Part shown: positions 26,513 to 35,844 of the stretch, piece after piece
Numbering within the stretch: the stretch's first letter is position 1
How the letters are laid out: each line of letters opens with the position of its first letter
Source of the DNA: Anaerolineales bacterium UBA6055
GTDB lineage: Bacteria; Chloroflexota; Anaerolineae; Aggregatilineales; Phototrophicaceae
DNA: 64,000 bases
Direction of reading: 5' to 3'
Assembly: GCA_002428985.1 (NCBI GenBank)
Contig: DIYL01000059.1
Span: 112,872-176,871, forward strand
Position numbers and translations under genes: made by a program
Notes under the pieces: model-generated
What the model was told of the DNA's origin: nothing
Databases searched by the model: none
Seen by the model: only the letters and a program-made list of their open reading frames with translations

Positions 26513-29014
26513 GTGCCGAATAAAATGGAACGCTTTACACAGCGGGCGCGGCGCGTACTGAGCTTGGCGCAAGAAGAGGCAGAACGTTTACAGCACCATC
26601 AAATTGGGACTGAACATCTTCTCCTTGGACTTATGCGCGAAGAAGGTGGCGTAGCTGGTCGAGTTCTGCGTGATTTAGGCTTAGACCTTCGCCGTGTAGA
26701 AGAATTAGTCACCCGTCTATCAACCTCGGAAAATAAATCTACCAATACCCAACTGGATTTGTCACCCGGCACAAAAAAGGTGCTGGAACTTGCTGTTGAT
26801 GAAGCCCGTCGTATGGGTCATCATTATATTGGCACCGAACACTTATTACTGGGGTTAGTCCGTCAACAGGAAGGCATTGCACTGGATGTATTGCGTCGTC
26901 TCGGCGTCAGTCCAGAGGAAGTGCGCCGTCAAACGCGTAAAGTCCTGCAAGAAAGTCCTGTTCAATCCACACAACAAAATAAAGAACGCCCACAGAATAA
27001 ACCACGTCAAAGTGGTGACAAGACACCGCTTGTCGATCAATTAGCAACCGACCTGACTGCCCTCGCACAAGATGGCAAGCTCGATCCTGTTGTTGGTCGT
27101 GAGATGGAAATTGAGCGTGTGATCCAAGTTCTCAGCCGTCGTCGTAAAAACAATCCAGCCCTCATCGGTGAACCCGGTGTTGGTAAAACTGCGATTGTCG
27201 AAGGATTGGCGCAACGTATTATCGAAGGCGACACACCAAAGCCATTGTTGAACAAACGTGTGCTTCAGTTGGATGTCGGCTCCTTGGTTGCTGGCACAAT
27301 GTACCGTGGTCAGTTCGAAGAACGCCTCAAACGCGTGATTGAAGAACTCAAATCATCTGACACCATTCTCTTCATTGACGAAGTCCATATGCTCGTCGGT
27401 GCAGGGTCAGCTGGTAGCAGTGTTGATGCCGCTAACATTCTAAAACCCGCTCTCGCGCGTGGTGAATTGCAATGTATTGGTGCAACCACACTCGATGAAT
27501 ACCGTAAACACATCGAAAGTGACGCAGCACTCGAACGTCGTTTCCAACAAATCCAAGTTGATGAACCGACCATCGAAGAAACCATCGAAATTTTACAGGG
27601 CATTAAATACCCTTATCAAGATCATCACAATGTAGAAATTACAGACGAAGCAATCGAAGTCGCGGCAAACTTATCCGCCCGTTACATTCCAGATCGCTTC
27701 TTACCAGACAAAGCAATCGACCTGATTGATGAAGCGGCTGCTCGTCTGCGTATGTACAAAAGCCCAGAAGCTGCATCCGTCCGTCGAATCACTGACGAAC
27801 TCGATGTACTCCGTGACGAAATCGAATTGGCAACCGAGGATGACGATCAAGAAGAAATCGAAAGCCTCAAAACCCGTGTCGAATCATTAGAAGCATCCCT
27901 CAACGATGTCCAAGCAAATTGGAATGACGAAACCGGTCAACCACGTCTCGTCGGCGAAGACATCAGCGAAGTTGTTGCTATGTGGACAGGCATTCCTGTT
28001 ACCCGCATCGCCAATGAAGAAAGCGAACGCTTAATGGAGATGGAATCCAAACTCCACGAGCGTATCGTCGGACAAGACGACGCGATTGTTGCCATTAGTA
28101 AAGCGGTTCGTCGAGCCCGCGCTGGTCTCAAAGACCCACGCCGTCCAATCGGTTCATTTATGTTCCTTGGCCCAACAGGTGTTGGTAAAACTGAATTGAC
28201 GAAAGCACTTGCCGAATTCTTATTTGGTAGCGAAGACGCCTTAATTCAACTCGACATGAGTGAATTTATGGAACGTCACTCCGTTGCACGTCTCGTTGGT
28301 GCGCCTCCAGGATATGTCGGTTACGAAGACGCAGGTCAATTGACCGAAGCCGTTCGTCGCCGTCCATACAGCATCATCGTGTTTGACGAAATCGAAAAAG
28401 CCCATCCAGAAGCCTTCAATATGTTATTGCAGGTGATGGAAGAAGGTACATTGACGGATGCACGCGGTCGCCGTGTTGACTTCCGTAACGCAATGATTGT
28501 CATGACCAGCAACGTCGGTGCAGACCTCATCAAACGCAACTCAGGTCTTGGGTTCACAACCCCGCTTGACGGCGAAAAACTCGACGACGAAGCCTACGAA
28601 GATATGAGCAAGAACGTCATTGACCAATTGCGCCGTATGTTCCGTCCAGAGTTCTTGAACCGTGTTGATGCCAGCATTATCTTCCGCTCACTCAGTCGTG
28701 AAGAAATCAAGCAAATCGTTGACCTAGAACTAAACAAAGTTCGTGAACGCCTGCTTGAACATGCGATTACCCTCGAAGTTGCTGACGAAGCACTCAGCTG
28801 GTTAGCTGAAAATGGCTACGATGCCGAATTTGGTGCGCGTCCATTGCGCCGCTTGATTCAGCAAGAAGTTGAAGATGCCCTATCAGACGGTATTCTGTCC
28901 GGTGACTTCAGCCTAGCGAGTGTGATCCGTGCCGAAGTTGACGACGACGATAACATTGTCCTCCGCAACATAGAAGACGATGAAATCGCTGACGAGCTCG
29001 AAGCACAAGTCTAA
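26513..29014 (+). CDS. clpC: ATP-dependent Clp protease ATPase subunit ClpC
   Basis: An 833-residue Hsp100 unfoldase. It has a double Clp-N repeat (about 4-145), AAA+ domain 1 with Walker A GEPGVGKT at 219-226 and Walker B ILFIDEVHML, a coiled-coil middle part (about 420-475), AAA+ domain 2 with Walker A GPTGVGKT at 553-560, and a D2-small domain. The loop GLGFTT in domain 2 carries the LGF motif used to dock ClpP, so it should feed ClpP and not act as a ClpB disaggregase. The GTG start is set by GGAGG 8 bases upstream. A terminator follows directly. No clpP is in the window. Confidence 0.95.
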   Translation: MPNKMERFTQRARRVLSLAQEEAERLQHHQIGTEHLLLGLMREEGGVAGRVLRDLGLDLRRVEELVTRLSTSENKSTNTQLDLSPGTKKVLELAVDEARRMGHHYIGTEHLLLGLVRQQEGIALDVLRRLGVSPEEVRRQTRKVLQESPVQSTQQNKERPQNKPRQSGDKTPLVDQLATDLTALAQDGKLDPVVGREMEIERVIQVLSRRRKNNPALIGEPGVGKTAIVEGLAQRIIEGDTPKPLLNKRVLQLDVGSLVAGTMYRGQFEERLKRVIEELKSSDTILFIDEVHMLVGAGSAGSSVDAANILKPALARGELQCIGATTLDEYRKHIESDAALERRFQQIQVDEPTIEETIEILQGIKYPYQDHHNVEITDEAIEVAANLSARYIPDRFLPDKAIDLIDEAAARLRMYKSPEAASVRRITDELDVLRDEIELATEDDDQEEIESLKTRVESLEASLNDVQANWNDETGQPRLVGEDISEVVAMWTGIPVTRIANEESERLMEMESKLHERIVGQDDAIVAISKAVRRARAGLKDPRRPIGSFMFLGPTGVGKTELTKALAEFLFGSEDALIQLDMSEFMERHSVARLVGAPPGYVGYEDAGQLTEAVRRRPYSIIVFDEIEKAHPEAFNMLLQVMEEGTLTDARGRRVDFRNAMIVMTSNVGADLIKRNSGLGFTTPLDGEKLDDEAYEDMSKNVIDQLRRMFRPEFLNRVDASIIFRSLSREEIKQIVDLELNKVRERLLEHAITLEVADEALSWLAENGYDAEFGARPLRRLIQQEVEDALSDGILSGDFSLASVIRAEVDDDDNIVLRNIEDDEIADELEAQV

Positions 29015-29037
29015 GACTTAACACATCTGAAATTTCG

Positions 29038-29067
29038 AAAGGGCGTACCATACAGTGCGCCCTTTTT
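29038..29067 (+). terminator. Rho-independent terminator of clpC
   Basis: AAAGGGCG (29038-29045) pairs with CGCCCTTT (29058-29065), followed by TT. It lies 24 bases after the clpC stop. Confidence 0.85.
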
Positions 29068-29100
29068 AATTTCAGCTATTCATATCATGTTTAAAGAATC

Positions 29101-30798
29101 TTATGTTATCGAGTTATCATCTGGGCCACTACTATTGGATTTCTTCAGACCAGAGACAGCCGTATCATCACCACCTGCACCGATATAATTCTGCTGTGAG
29201 GCAAACTGCTGTAGCATTGTATTGACTTCCTTCAACGGCTCCAGCAATACATCTTCTGTGATTTCTTCTGGTGCAAGAACAGTTGGTGCAGTCGGTATAC
29301 CAACTTCTTCTGTCGGTGCGGTCGGGATTCCGGCAACTTCCTCATCACTGCGCCCTGTCGCTAGACTCGGACGCGCAAAATAGATAATCTCTGATAGTTC
29401 AGCCGGATCCGTTAGATCGTAGGTCTTACCGCGCACACGATTCCCCGAATTCCCCTCGATTGTATGGATAGTCTTTGTATCGGAGTCATATCTTTCGACT
29501 AGCGTTGTATGGCTTGCCCGCTTAAATTTACCTTTTACAGAATACACATTCGCATTGGCATACTTATCATTGCCATCTTTGGTGGAGTCACTACTGCGTA
29601 CATCCATAATATCGCCTGCCTGCGGCGTAAAGCCTTGATCTTCAAAGAAGGTGTCGATCGTTTCTTTCTTCTGCTCAGCGTCATCCTTCAAATCTGCGAT
29701 GTCACGTGTCAACTTATTGAGCTCAACCTTCTTCTTGAAGTTGGCTTTAGAATCATCATTTTTGCTACTTGTCCCGAGCATCCCACCACCATATTCTTCG
29801 CTCAGGTCATAATTCTTATATGTCTCGCCCTTTCGAGCAAATGTCCCGATAACTTTATAACCCGATGCTTGATGGAATTTTTTGATGCCTGTCAGTTTGC
29901 GATAATTATACGTCGCAAACCACGCACACCAATTTGCACCGCTATTTTTACTGTAGGCTTCAATCATCTCCCCTTGGTTTTTATCGGTGGTCTCCCAATT
30001 CTTACCCCCCTCATGCAAAATCGAACCCAAGAAAAATTCCATACGAGCGATAGCCGCAGCCGCTTCACCAAGAATGCGCGTTTTCTCATCAGCAACGGGT
30101 GTTTCTTGCTGGACAAATGTATCCACCATGTCGGGATATGATGGCGATATATCGAGCAGACCACGCACCGTCTCAACCAGATTCATGGCAGCTGCTTGTC
30201 GCGCTTCTTCGCGCTCTTTGGCATTCTCAATACTTTCAGTGAGTTTAATCTTCTGGAGCGCAATCATTGTCTTGTGACGATAACGCGCTTTGACTGCCTC
30301 TTTTTTCTTATTACGCGCTTGCATATATCCACGTGGATTATCATCGGGATTTATACTTTCCAATTGTTCTGACCAATAAGCCACACGCGCATTATTCAAT
30401 AGGCGCAGATTCGACGCTGCCCCCGTTAACCGCACTTCAGTTTTTTCGATTTCATCGGCTTCGAGGTAAGCTTCTATCGTTTCAATCTTACGATCAACTT
30501 CATATATCGCGTAGCTATTTGCGGTCGATTCATTAATGGACTGATTCAAAATGGGTGCATCCGGATCCACAGGTGCACGTTGGATCAAGCGATTGACAAA
30601 GTGATTACCATGTGTCTGACTAAAAAGCCGGATAGCATGTGGATTAAGCTGAGTCGGATCATTGAGAGCCCGTTGCATGAGCGAAATATCCAATCCCGAC
30701 ATCGTTGGAACTGATGATTTACCAAGCGAAGATAATGATTTTAGGGCTGTCGATTCGCATTTAGTAGAGGACTTATCCTGTGTTTGTTTGGCTGTCAC
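29101..30798 (-). CDS. Putative eCIS-type cargo protein with CHAP-like peptidase domain
   Basis: About 565 residues. The N-terminal region carries LFSQTHGNHFVNRLIQRAPV (about 60-80), the [Q/S]xTHGNxxVxRLIQR signature typical of proteins linked to extracellular contractile injection systems. A helical linker (about 90-250) follows. A CHAP/NlpC-like module then shows Cys in GANWCAWFATYNYRKLTG (about 285-300), QAGDIMDV, His in ASHTTLVE (about 430) and IEGNSGNRV with the third polar residue. A Pro/Thr/Glu-rich tail (PTAPTEEVGIPTAPTV) ends it. It may be a peptidoglycan- or peptide-cleaving effector. GTG 30798 with GGGA upstream is my preferred start; a longer frame reaches 30891. Confidence 0.65.
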   Translation of the reverse strand: MTAKQTQDKSSTKCESTALKSLSSLGKSSVPTMSGLDISLMQRALNDPTQLNPHAIRLFSQTHGNHFVNRLIQRAPVDPDAPILNQSINESTANSYAIYEVDRKIETIEAYLEADEIEKTEVRLTGAASNLRLLNNARVAYWSEQLESINPDDNPRGYMQARNKKKEAVKARYRHKTMIALQKIKLTESIENAKEREEARQAAAMNLVETVRGLLDISPSYPDMVDTFVQQETPVADEKTRILGEAAAAIARMEFFLGSILHEGGKNWETTDKNQGEMIEAYSKNSGANWCAWFATYNYRKLTGIKKFHQASGYKVIGTFARKGETYKNYDLSEEYGGGMLGTSSKNDDSKANFKKKVELNKLTRDIADLKDDAEQKKETIDTFFEDQGFTPQAGDIMDVRSSDSTKDGNDKYANANVYSVKGKFKRASHTTLVERYDSDTKTIHTIEGNSGNRVRGKTYDLTDPAELSEIIYFARPSLATGRSDEEVAGIPTAPTEEVGIPTAPTVLAPEEITEDVLLEPLKEVNTMLQQFASQQNYIGAGGDDTAVSGLKKSNSSGPDDNSIT

Positions 30799-30937
30799 GC
30801 AATCATCCCATCTCCCAAATCGTATGGTTTCATAATAACCGGAAACGAATATGATGTCACCTCTCCAAAGAGGGGTGCGCCGAGAATGCATCGTATTTCA
30901 TATATAAGGCATGCCATCCTCTTCGGTTTTAGTGCCG

Positions 30938-30946
30938 TGTTATAAT
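30938..30946 (+). promoter_or_regulatory. Extended -10 of the Uma2 gene
   Basis: TGTTATAAT is an extended -10 box (TGn-TATAAT) 30 bases before the ATG at 30976. A similar TGCTATAAT (43190-43198) stands before the Uma2 pseudogene at 43219, so related promoters may accompany these genes. Confidence 0.5.
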
Positions 30947-30975
30947 AGAGTCAATCATATAGGCGAGGACTAACT

Positions 30976-31530
30976 ATGGCGATTCAACCCATTACAAAAA
31001 TTACAGCCGAATCGTACTTTGAATTAGAGGACTATCAAACACATGACCTTATTCAACTCGTCAATGGTGAGGTAATTATTGGTATGCCACCTATTCCGAA
31101 CCACCAACGCATTGTGCGCGAAATCTTGGTTATGCTGACCTTACTGGCACGTAAAATTGGTGGTGAGGCATTCGACTCTCCTATTGAATTATATCTCGAC
31201 GAACACAATGTCTTCGAACCCGATGTACTTTATATGTCACCAAACAGCAAATGTGAGGTGAAAGGTAAACGATTAGAAGGCGCACCCGAACTCATCGTCG
31301 AAGTCCTCTCACCAAGTACAGCCAAATATGACAAGCGTGAAAAATATGCCACCTACGAACAACATGGCGTACAAGAATACTGGATTGTTGACCCAGTCCA
31401 CGAATTAATTGATGTGTGGGCATTAGATGGTGGCAAGTTTGTACATCAAGGCGCATACAGCACTGACGACACATTCAAGTCACAAGTACTCAAGGCCGAT
31501 GTCGAAGTAAAGACACTGTTTGATAGTTAG
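30976..31530 (+). CDS. Uma2 family endonuclease-like protein
   Basis: A 184-residue Uma2 protein. It starts MAIQPITKITAESYFELEDYQTHDLIQLVNGEVIIGMPPI, with EPDVLYM and LIVEVLSPSTAKYDKREKYATYEQHGVQEYWIVDP giving the PD-(D/E)XK-like residues and the conserved C-terminal block. It has a single-gene transcript with its own extended -10. It is the most distant of the four Uma2 genes in this window. Confidence 0.88.
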   Translation: MAIQPITKITAESYFELEDYQTHDLIQLVNGEVIIGMPPIPNHQRIVREILVMLTLLARKIGGEAFDSPIELYLDEHNVFEPDVLYMSPNSKCEVKGKRLEGAPELIVEVLSPSTAKYDKREKYATYEQHGVQEYWIVDPVHELIDVWALDGGKFVHQGAYSTDDTFKSQVLKADVEVKTLFDS

Positions 31531-31540
31531 AAATCGTCAT

Positions 31541-31711
31541 TTAGACTATCGTCTGCCCAACGCGCAACATTTTCTTGGATATATCTACAAATCTCCACGA
31601 AACATTTCTGGTTAAATAATACGATCGTGGTAGCGCATCGGTAAGGTTGTCTACGCGCTTATCAGTAAGCAGAGAATTATTTGGATGATAGTTAAATCTT
31701 TCTTTAAGCAA
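31541..31711 (-). pseudogene. Possible small ORF or coding remnant
   Basis: An open frame of 57 codons runs from TTG 31711 to TAA 31541 with protein-like composition (it includes RVDNLTDALPRSYYLT and FVDISKKMLRVGQTIV). There is no ATG or clear ribosome binding site. It sits just downstream of the broken HAD gene. It may be the 3' end of a decayed gene, or chance. I recognise no family. Confidence 0.25.
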
Positions 31712-31740
31712 AACTCAGTTTACTAGTAATTTTTAAAACC

Positions 31741-32400
31741 TTAAAACTTGATCTTAAGCAATTCATTTAGATCACTAATCGTATAATCAGGGGAAAATCC
31801 AAGGCTATCTGACCAAGTAAAGTTCTTTTGTATCCAGACCGATGTCATACTAACCTTATGAGCTCCTATAATATCCGTATTCGGATTATCCCCGATGAAC
31901 ACACAATCTTTAGCGTCAACATTTAGGCGGTGTGTAGCGCGCCAATAAATCTCTGAATCGGGTTTATGAACCCCTTCTTCACCAGACACTAAAATCGTGT
32001 CCACTAAATCTGCAAAAGGAGTGCTATCAATCTTTGCTCGTTGTGATTGGCTTGACCCATTGGTAAGAATCCCTAGTTTGTAACCTCGAATTCGAAGATG
32101 CTTGAGGGTGTCTTCAGCATTGGGTGACATCTGACACTGCACCCACGCAGTACTATGAAAATCTAAAATGAGGTCGTCAACAGATAGTGGTAAATCAAAC
32201 TAAGACTTGAGTGCTGTAAACATCTCTTGTTTGTCCGCGTAGCCATTTTTATCTAGTGTCATAAACCGACTGCGATAGGTCTCATACAGATAGTGTTTGT
32301 CTAACCCAAACCGTTTATATTGTTCTTTAACAAAGTGTTCTACAGTTGCTGTTCGGTCAGTCAAGGTATCATCGAGGTCAAATATAAATGCTTGTGGCAT
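31741..32400 (-). pseudogene. HAD family hydrolase interrupted by an in-frame amber codon
   Basis: The full frame would encode a 219-residue HAD phosphatase of the YjjG/L-2-haloacid-dehalogenase type. The first part has FIFDLDDTLTD (DxDxT motif); the second has LGILTNGSS (motif II), HKPDSEIYW (motif III lysine) and CVFIGDNPNTDI (motif IV). A TAG at 32200-32202 interrupts it after residue 66, with no shift of frame, and homology continues on the other side (FDLPLS...). Either it is a fresh pseudogene, a sequencing error, or the codon is read through. The remaining coding sequence looks undecayed. Confidence 0.8.
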
Positions 32401-32481
32401 ATTTTTTGTCCTTTATATTCTTTAAGGCTACTTTCAGTATCTTTCACACGAATTCAATTATCATTTTGATGTTCGTACTAT

Positions 32482-34671
32482 CTACTCGTCAAACGGACCA
32501 AAGTAATAATACTCCAGAATCTGGCGCGTGAGCGGGGCGGCAATCGCTGAACCATCACCAGCGTTTTCGACCATCGTCACGATTGCAATTTGCGGATCGT
32601 CAGCAGGCGCATACGCGATAAACCAACTATGTGGTTGTGCGCCTTCACCCGGGGCTTGGGCGGTTCCGGTTTTACCACACACACCTATATCGAGTAGTGG
32701 TGAATTACGGAAAATATGTGAGGCAGTCCCTGTACGTGTCGAGATGACATCGCACATACCGCCTCGAATAACATTAAGCGTATCGGCGCTAACTTCTGTA
32801 TCTTTGATCACATCGCGTTCAGCCACAATCGTTCGTTGATCGAGGATACCACGTTGACGCACCAATTGTGGCCGGAGCAAATACCCCCCATTCACAACCG
32901 CAGCATACATGCGTACCATCTGCAACGGCGATGCCTGCACCTCGCCCTGACCAATCGACAAGTTCACAGCAAAGGCATACGACCATGGCAAACCTGATGT
33001 TTGCAATACATTATCTGGTGTCGGGATATTTCCGGGAGATTCTTCAATATCGGTTAATCCCGTAAAGTCCCCGAGTCCCATCAGCAACGCATATTTCGAG
33101 AGCAAATACGGATCTTCGGCATTTAATCTAAAGCCAACTTCATAATAAAACGGGTTGCAACTATTCGTGACAGCCGATTGTACCGTCATCCGACCATGAC
33201 CACCCGCTAACCAGTCATAACGAAAATCCCCATTATGATTCCAGATCCCGTTACAAAAATACGCTGTCTCATCAATATAGACACCGCTTTCCAAGGCAGC
33301 TACCGAACTCATGATTTTCATGACCGAGCCTGTCGGATAAACACCCTGCGTCGGGCGATTAAGCTGTGGCACACGATCATCTTCTGCCAGATCTTCCAAC
33401 ACAAGGTCAGCGACTTCACGCCCGACAGCGGGGAATGGATTTTGTGCGTTGCCCTCAAATGTCGGATAGCTCGCCATCGCTAAAATTTCGCCATTATTGA
33501 CATCCATCACAACAACCGAAGAGCCCGCCGACGTAGCCCCCCATGTGCCAGAATTTTCGATATAGGCTTCGCCAAGAACACGCAACGCATATTCCTGCAA
33601 GCCAGAGTCAATCGTCAACCAGAGGCTTTCGGGGATTTGTGAGCGCACTTCAGCAAGTGTCCGGAGGCGTTCACCTGTCGGCGAGACAATCACCAAACGC
33701 CCCCCCGGTTGACCCGCTAATGTATCATTCCAGCTTTCTTCAATGCCCGCTTTACCGATAATTGTCTCGGCATTAAAGCCAATCGCTTCCAGATCATCAA
33801 TTTCGTCTTCATCCGGATAGCCAACATGTCCGATCACATGAGGCATCAATGACCCACGCAGATAACGACGTGTCGCTTGTTGGCGGAATTCAGCACCACA
33901 TTTTTCTTCAACTTCTGCATTGCGTTGGAGGAACACAGCTGGCTCCATCACCCCTGCATCGACTTCCCAGTTCACACCAGACCGCACATCAAACAGATCA
34001 ACGATTTCTTCAAAGTCTTTATCGACCGTCTCACTCAAAACTTGGAAACATGCCGGACGGTCGGGAATATCTTCATTACTCACAAAGACACGCACAACCC
34101 GTCCATTTTGGTCGGCAAGTACTTCACCATCGCGGTCATAAATATTGGCACGACTCGGAATTTGTGGCTCGAAAACGAGTGTCGCACCATTACCCATTTC
34201 TCTAAAAATATCAGCTAATGACCATGCAACCCGCCATTCACCATTTTCAGGGTCAATCACCATCCGCAACTCGCGGTCAGTATCTGTAAATTGTCCCAGA
34301 ATCCGCGTATCGAAGGTCATATCATAATTAAACACAACAATCCGCACACCCTCACGTAACAGCGACTTAGCTGTATAGTGAATTGAACGGAACGTCATTG
34401 TTGTTTGAGCTTGGTCGTACAAACTGCGGAATGTCTCTAGAGGTGTTGATTCTTGGTTGCGGAATGTAAGCAAGCTGTGCATTGCGTCAAAATCTTGTCG
34501 TCGCCACGCATCCAAATACAACCGCGCAACCCGATCTGCCGCTTCGAGATCAGCAGGCGATGTCGGACTGGGTTGAATCGTTGGCAAGGGTTCAGCTTGG
34601 TGGGCGACCTGCGGGCGGCATCCAACCAAGACAATAAGAATAACAAAGGCGATAATTCCAAAACGACGCAC
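32482..34671 (-). CDS. Class B penicillin-binding protein, MecA-like lipoprotein
   Basis: A 729-residue transpeptidase. A lipoprotein signal ends in LVGC (lipid anchor near residue 17). An NTF2-like/MecA-N-type domain (about 35-165) precedes the PBP dimerisation domain (about 170-350). The transpeptidase domain has SxxK in YPTGSVMKIMSS, SxN in TNSCNPFYY and KTG in VCGKTGTAQAPG, so it should be active. It builds peptide crosslinks at the outer face of the membrane. GTG 34671 is the start, with AGG five bases upstream. It lies behind an LCP gene on the same strand. Unlike the class A protein at 8081, all motifs are intact. Confidence 0.92.
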   Translation of the reverse strand: MRRFGIIAFVILIVLVGCRPQVAHQAEPLPTIQPSPTSPADLEAADRVARLYLDAWRRQDFDAMHSLLTFRNQESTPLETFRSLYDQAQTTMTFRSIHYTAKSLLREGVRIVVFNYDMTFDTRILGQFTDTDRELRMVIDPENGEWRVAWSLADIFREMGNGATLVFEPQIPSRANIYDRDGEVLADQNGRVVRVFVSNEDIPDRPACFQVLSETVDKDFEEIVDLFDVRSGVNWEVDAGVMEPAVFLQRNAEVEEKCGAEFRQQATRRYLRGSLMPHVIGHVGYPDEDEIDDLEAIGFNAETIIGKAGIEESWNDTLAGQPGGRLVIVSPTGERLRTLAEVRSQIPESLWLTIDSGLQEYALRVLGEAYIENSGTWGATSAGSSVVVMDVNNGEILAMASYPTFEGNAQNPFPAVGREVADLVLEDLAEDDRVPQLNRPTQGVYPTGSVMKIMSSVAALESGVYIDETAYFCNGIWNHNGDFRYDWLAGGHGRMTVQSAVTNSCNPFYYEVGFRLNAEDPYLLSKYALLMGLGDFTGLTDIEESPGNIPTPDNVLQTSGLPWSYAFAVNLSIGQGEVQASPLQMVRMYAAVVNGGYLLRPQLVRQRGILDQRTIVAERDVIKDTEVSADTLNVIRGGMCDVISTRTGTASHIFRNSPLLDIGVCGKTGTAQAPGEGAQPHSWFIAYAPADDPQIAIVTMVENAGDGSAIAAPLTRQILEYYYFGPFDE

Positions 34672-34749
34672 ACTAACCTGCTTTTTTCATGATGAATCTA
34701 CATACGGTCTATTATACCCGAAACCCGTTTTGAAGCGACTCACACCTGC

Positions 34750-34893
34750 TTAACGTTTGTCACGCACATACTCAGCAGCAAGCAAACCCGCCTTGACATG
34801 ATAAGCAATCAAGTCGCGTATCGGTACAATGCGATAATTCAGCTTATTTTCGATACTTTCCCAATTACGACGAGTAATTATCCCCAAACACAC
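34750..34893 (-). CDS. Possible small gene or remnant (47 residues)
   Basis: GTG 34893 to TAA 34750 encodes a 47-residue peptide in a frame different from the LCP gene, whose last codons it overlaps. Its composition (for example IVPIRDLIAYHVKAGLLAAE) is protein-like and partly amphipathic. It lies between the LCP and PBP genes on their strand. There is no clear ribosome binding site. It could be a translationally coupled small protein or the end of a lost gene; I do not recognise it. Confidence 0.35.
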   Translation of the reverse strand: MCLGIITRRNWESIENKLNYRIVPIRDLIAYHVKAGLLAAEYVRDKR

Positions 34894-35761
34894 TCACGAG
34901 TAATTCTGCCAATTTTTCACGATCCGGTACCCGTACCGACCCCGTTGTTGACCCATAGAAAAAACTATATTGCTCATTGAGCGAGCCAAACTGTAAATTT
35001 TCCTCACTGATATTCATCAAAGACAAACCAACATAAACAGCATCTTGTGGTTTGAGGTTACTGACAACGTTATTCGAAAATTGCGCCCAGATATTAGGGG
35101 CTTCGCTAATGACAAACTGCAAGACAGATGGATCAGCCAAGCGATCACGAATCGCACGAATCACCTGTAGTTGACGCTCAACCCGCAAATAATCATTATC
35201 GGCATGACGGGTACGTGCAAACCGTAGCGCATCATAGCCATCAAGGAGATGTGTACCAATCGGCAAATAAAATGGATCATAGCCAAAGTTCATATCTGGA
35301 TAAGTCGTATCATTGATTGGATAAGTCGTTGTAATTTCAACCCCACCTATCGAATCAACCAGCCCGATAAATCCGTTAAAATCAACAAGCACATACGCAT
35401 CAATATACATACCGAGATTATGCTGGATGACCTGCCGTGTGAGTTCGGGTCCAAACCCTTCTTGACGTAATTCGCCTCGCACCAATAAGGTATGTACCGA
35501 AACCAGTTCACCATTTTCTGGCAATGCTAGATGAATCGTACGCGGTATACTCAAAACACCAGCACGATTCGAAAGCGGATCAATACTTGCTATCATGATC
35601 GTATCGGAGCGGAATGTTAGTGAGCCACCCTCAGATGGACGACGATCAATTCCCATGATCAGAACCGTATAGCGGTCGATTCCATTCCAATTAAATTCGT
35701 CTTGTGCATGTACAACGGGCAAAGAAAACAAAATGCAGAGGATGATGACTAGTCGTTTCAT
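34865..35761 (-). CDS. LytR-CpsA-Psr (LCP) family protein
   Basis: A 298-residue secreted protein with signal peptide MKRLVIILCILFSLPVVHA. The LCP core is clear: LIMGIDRRPSEGG, RSDTIMIASIDP, AGVLSIPRTIHLAL (Arg for phosphate), then LVDFNGFIGLVDSIGGVEIT and the C-terminal YDALRFARTRHADNDYLRVERQ with two arginines and Asp. LCP enzymes attach polyprenyl-linked glycopolymers to peptidoglycan, protein or a lipid. It is the gene upstream of the PBP lipoprotein; together they form an envelope gene pair. Confidence 0.92.
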   Translation of the reverse strand: MKRLVIILCILFSLPVVHAQDEFNWNGIDRYTVLIMGIDRRPSEGGSLTFRSDTIMIASIDPLSNRAGVLSIPRTIHLALPENGELVSVHTLLVRGELRQEGFGPELTRQVIQHNLGMYIDAYVLVDFNGFIGLVDSIGGVEITTTYPINDTTYPDMNFGYDPFYLPIGTHLLDGYDALRFARTRHADNDYLRVERQLQVIRAIRDRLADPSVLQFVISEAPNIWAQFSNNVVSNLKPQDAVYVGLSLMNISEENLQFGSLNEQYSFFYGSTTGSVRVPDREKLAELLVSVFGDNYSS

Positions 35762-35844
35762 AAGATACTCGCAGATGATTACAGGCTGGATATGGTTTCA
35801 GCATATCACAAAACCTGCAATCATAACCTGACGCAATCTATACG

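Noticed and set aside
26498..26525. TTG 26498 or ATG 26525 as the clpC start
   Set aside because: The TTG overlaps the GGAGG itself and the ATG is 20 bases from it; the GTG at 26513 stands 8 bases away.
29509..30141. A 210-codon open frame on the plus strand
   Set aside because: It lies entirely antisense to the eCIS-type cargo gene, has no ribosome binding site and reads as a shadow frame of that gene.
32200..32202. The TAG in the HAD gene as a pyrrolysine codon
   Set aside because: There is no sign of Pyl genes in the window and HAD enzymes do not use Pyl; a mutation or sequencing error is simpler.
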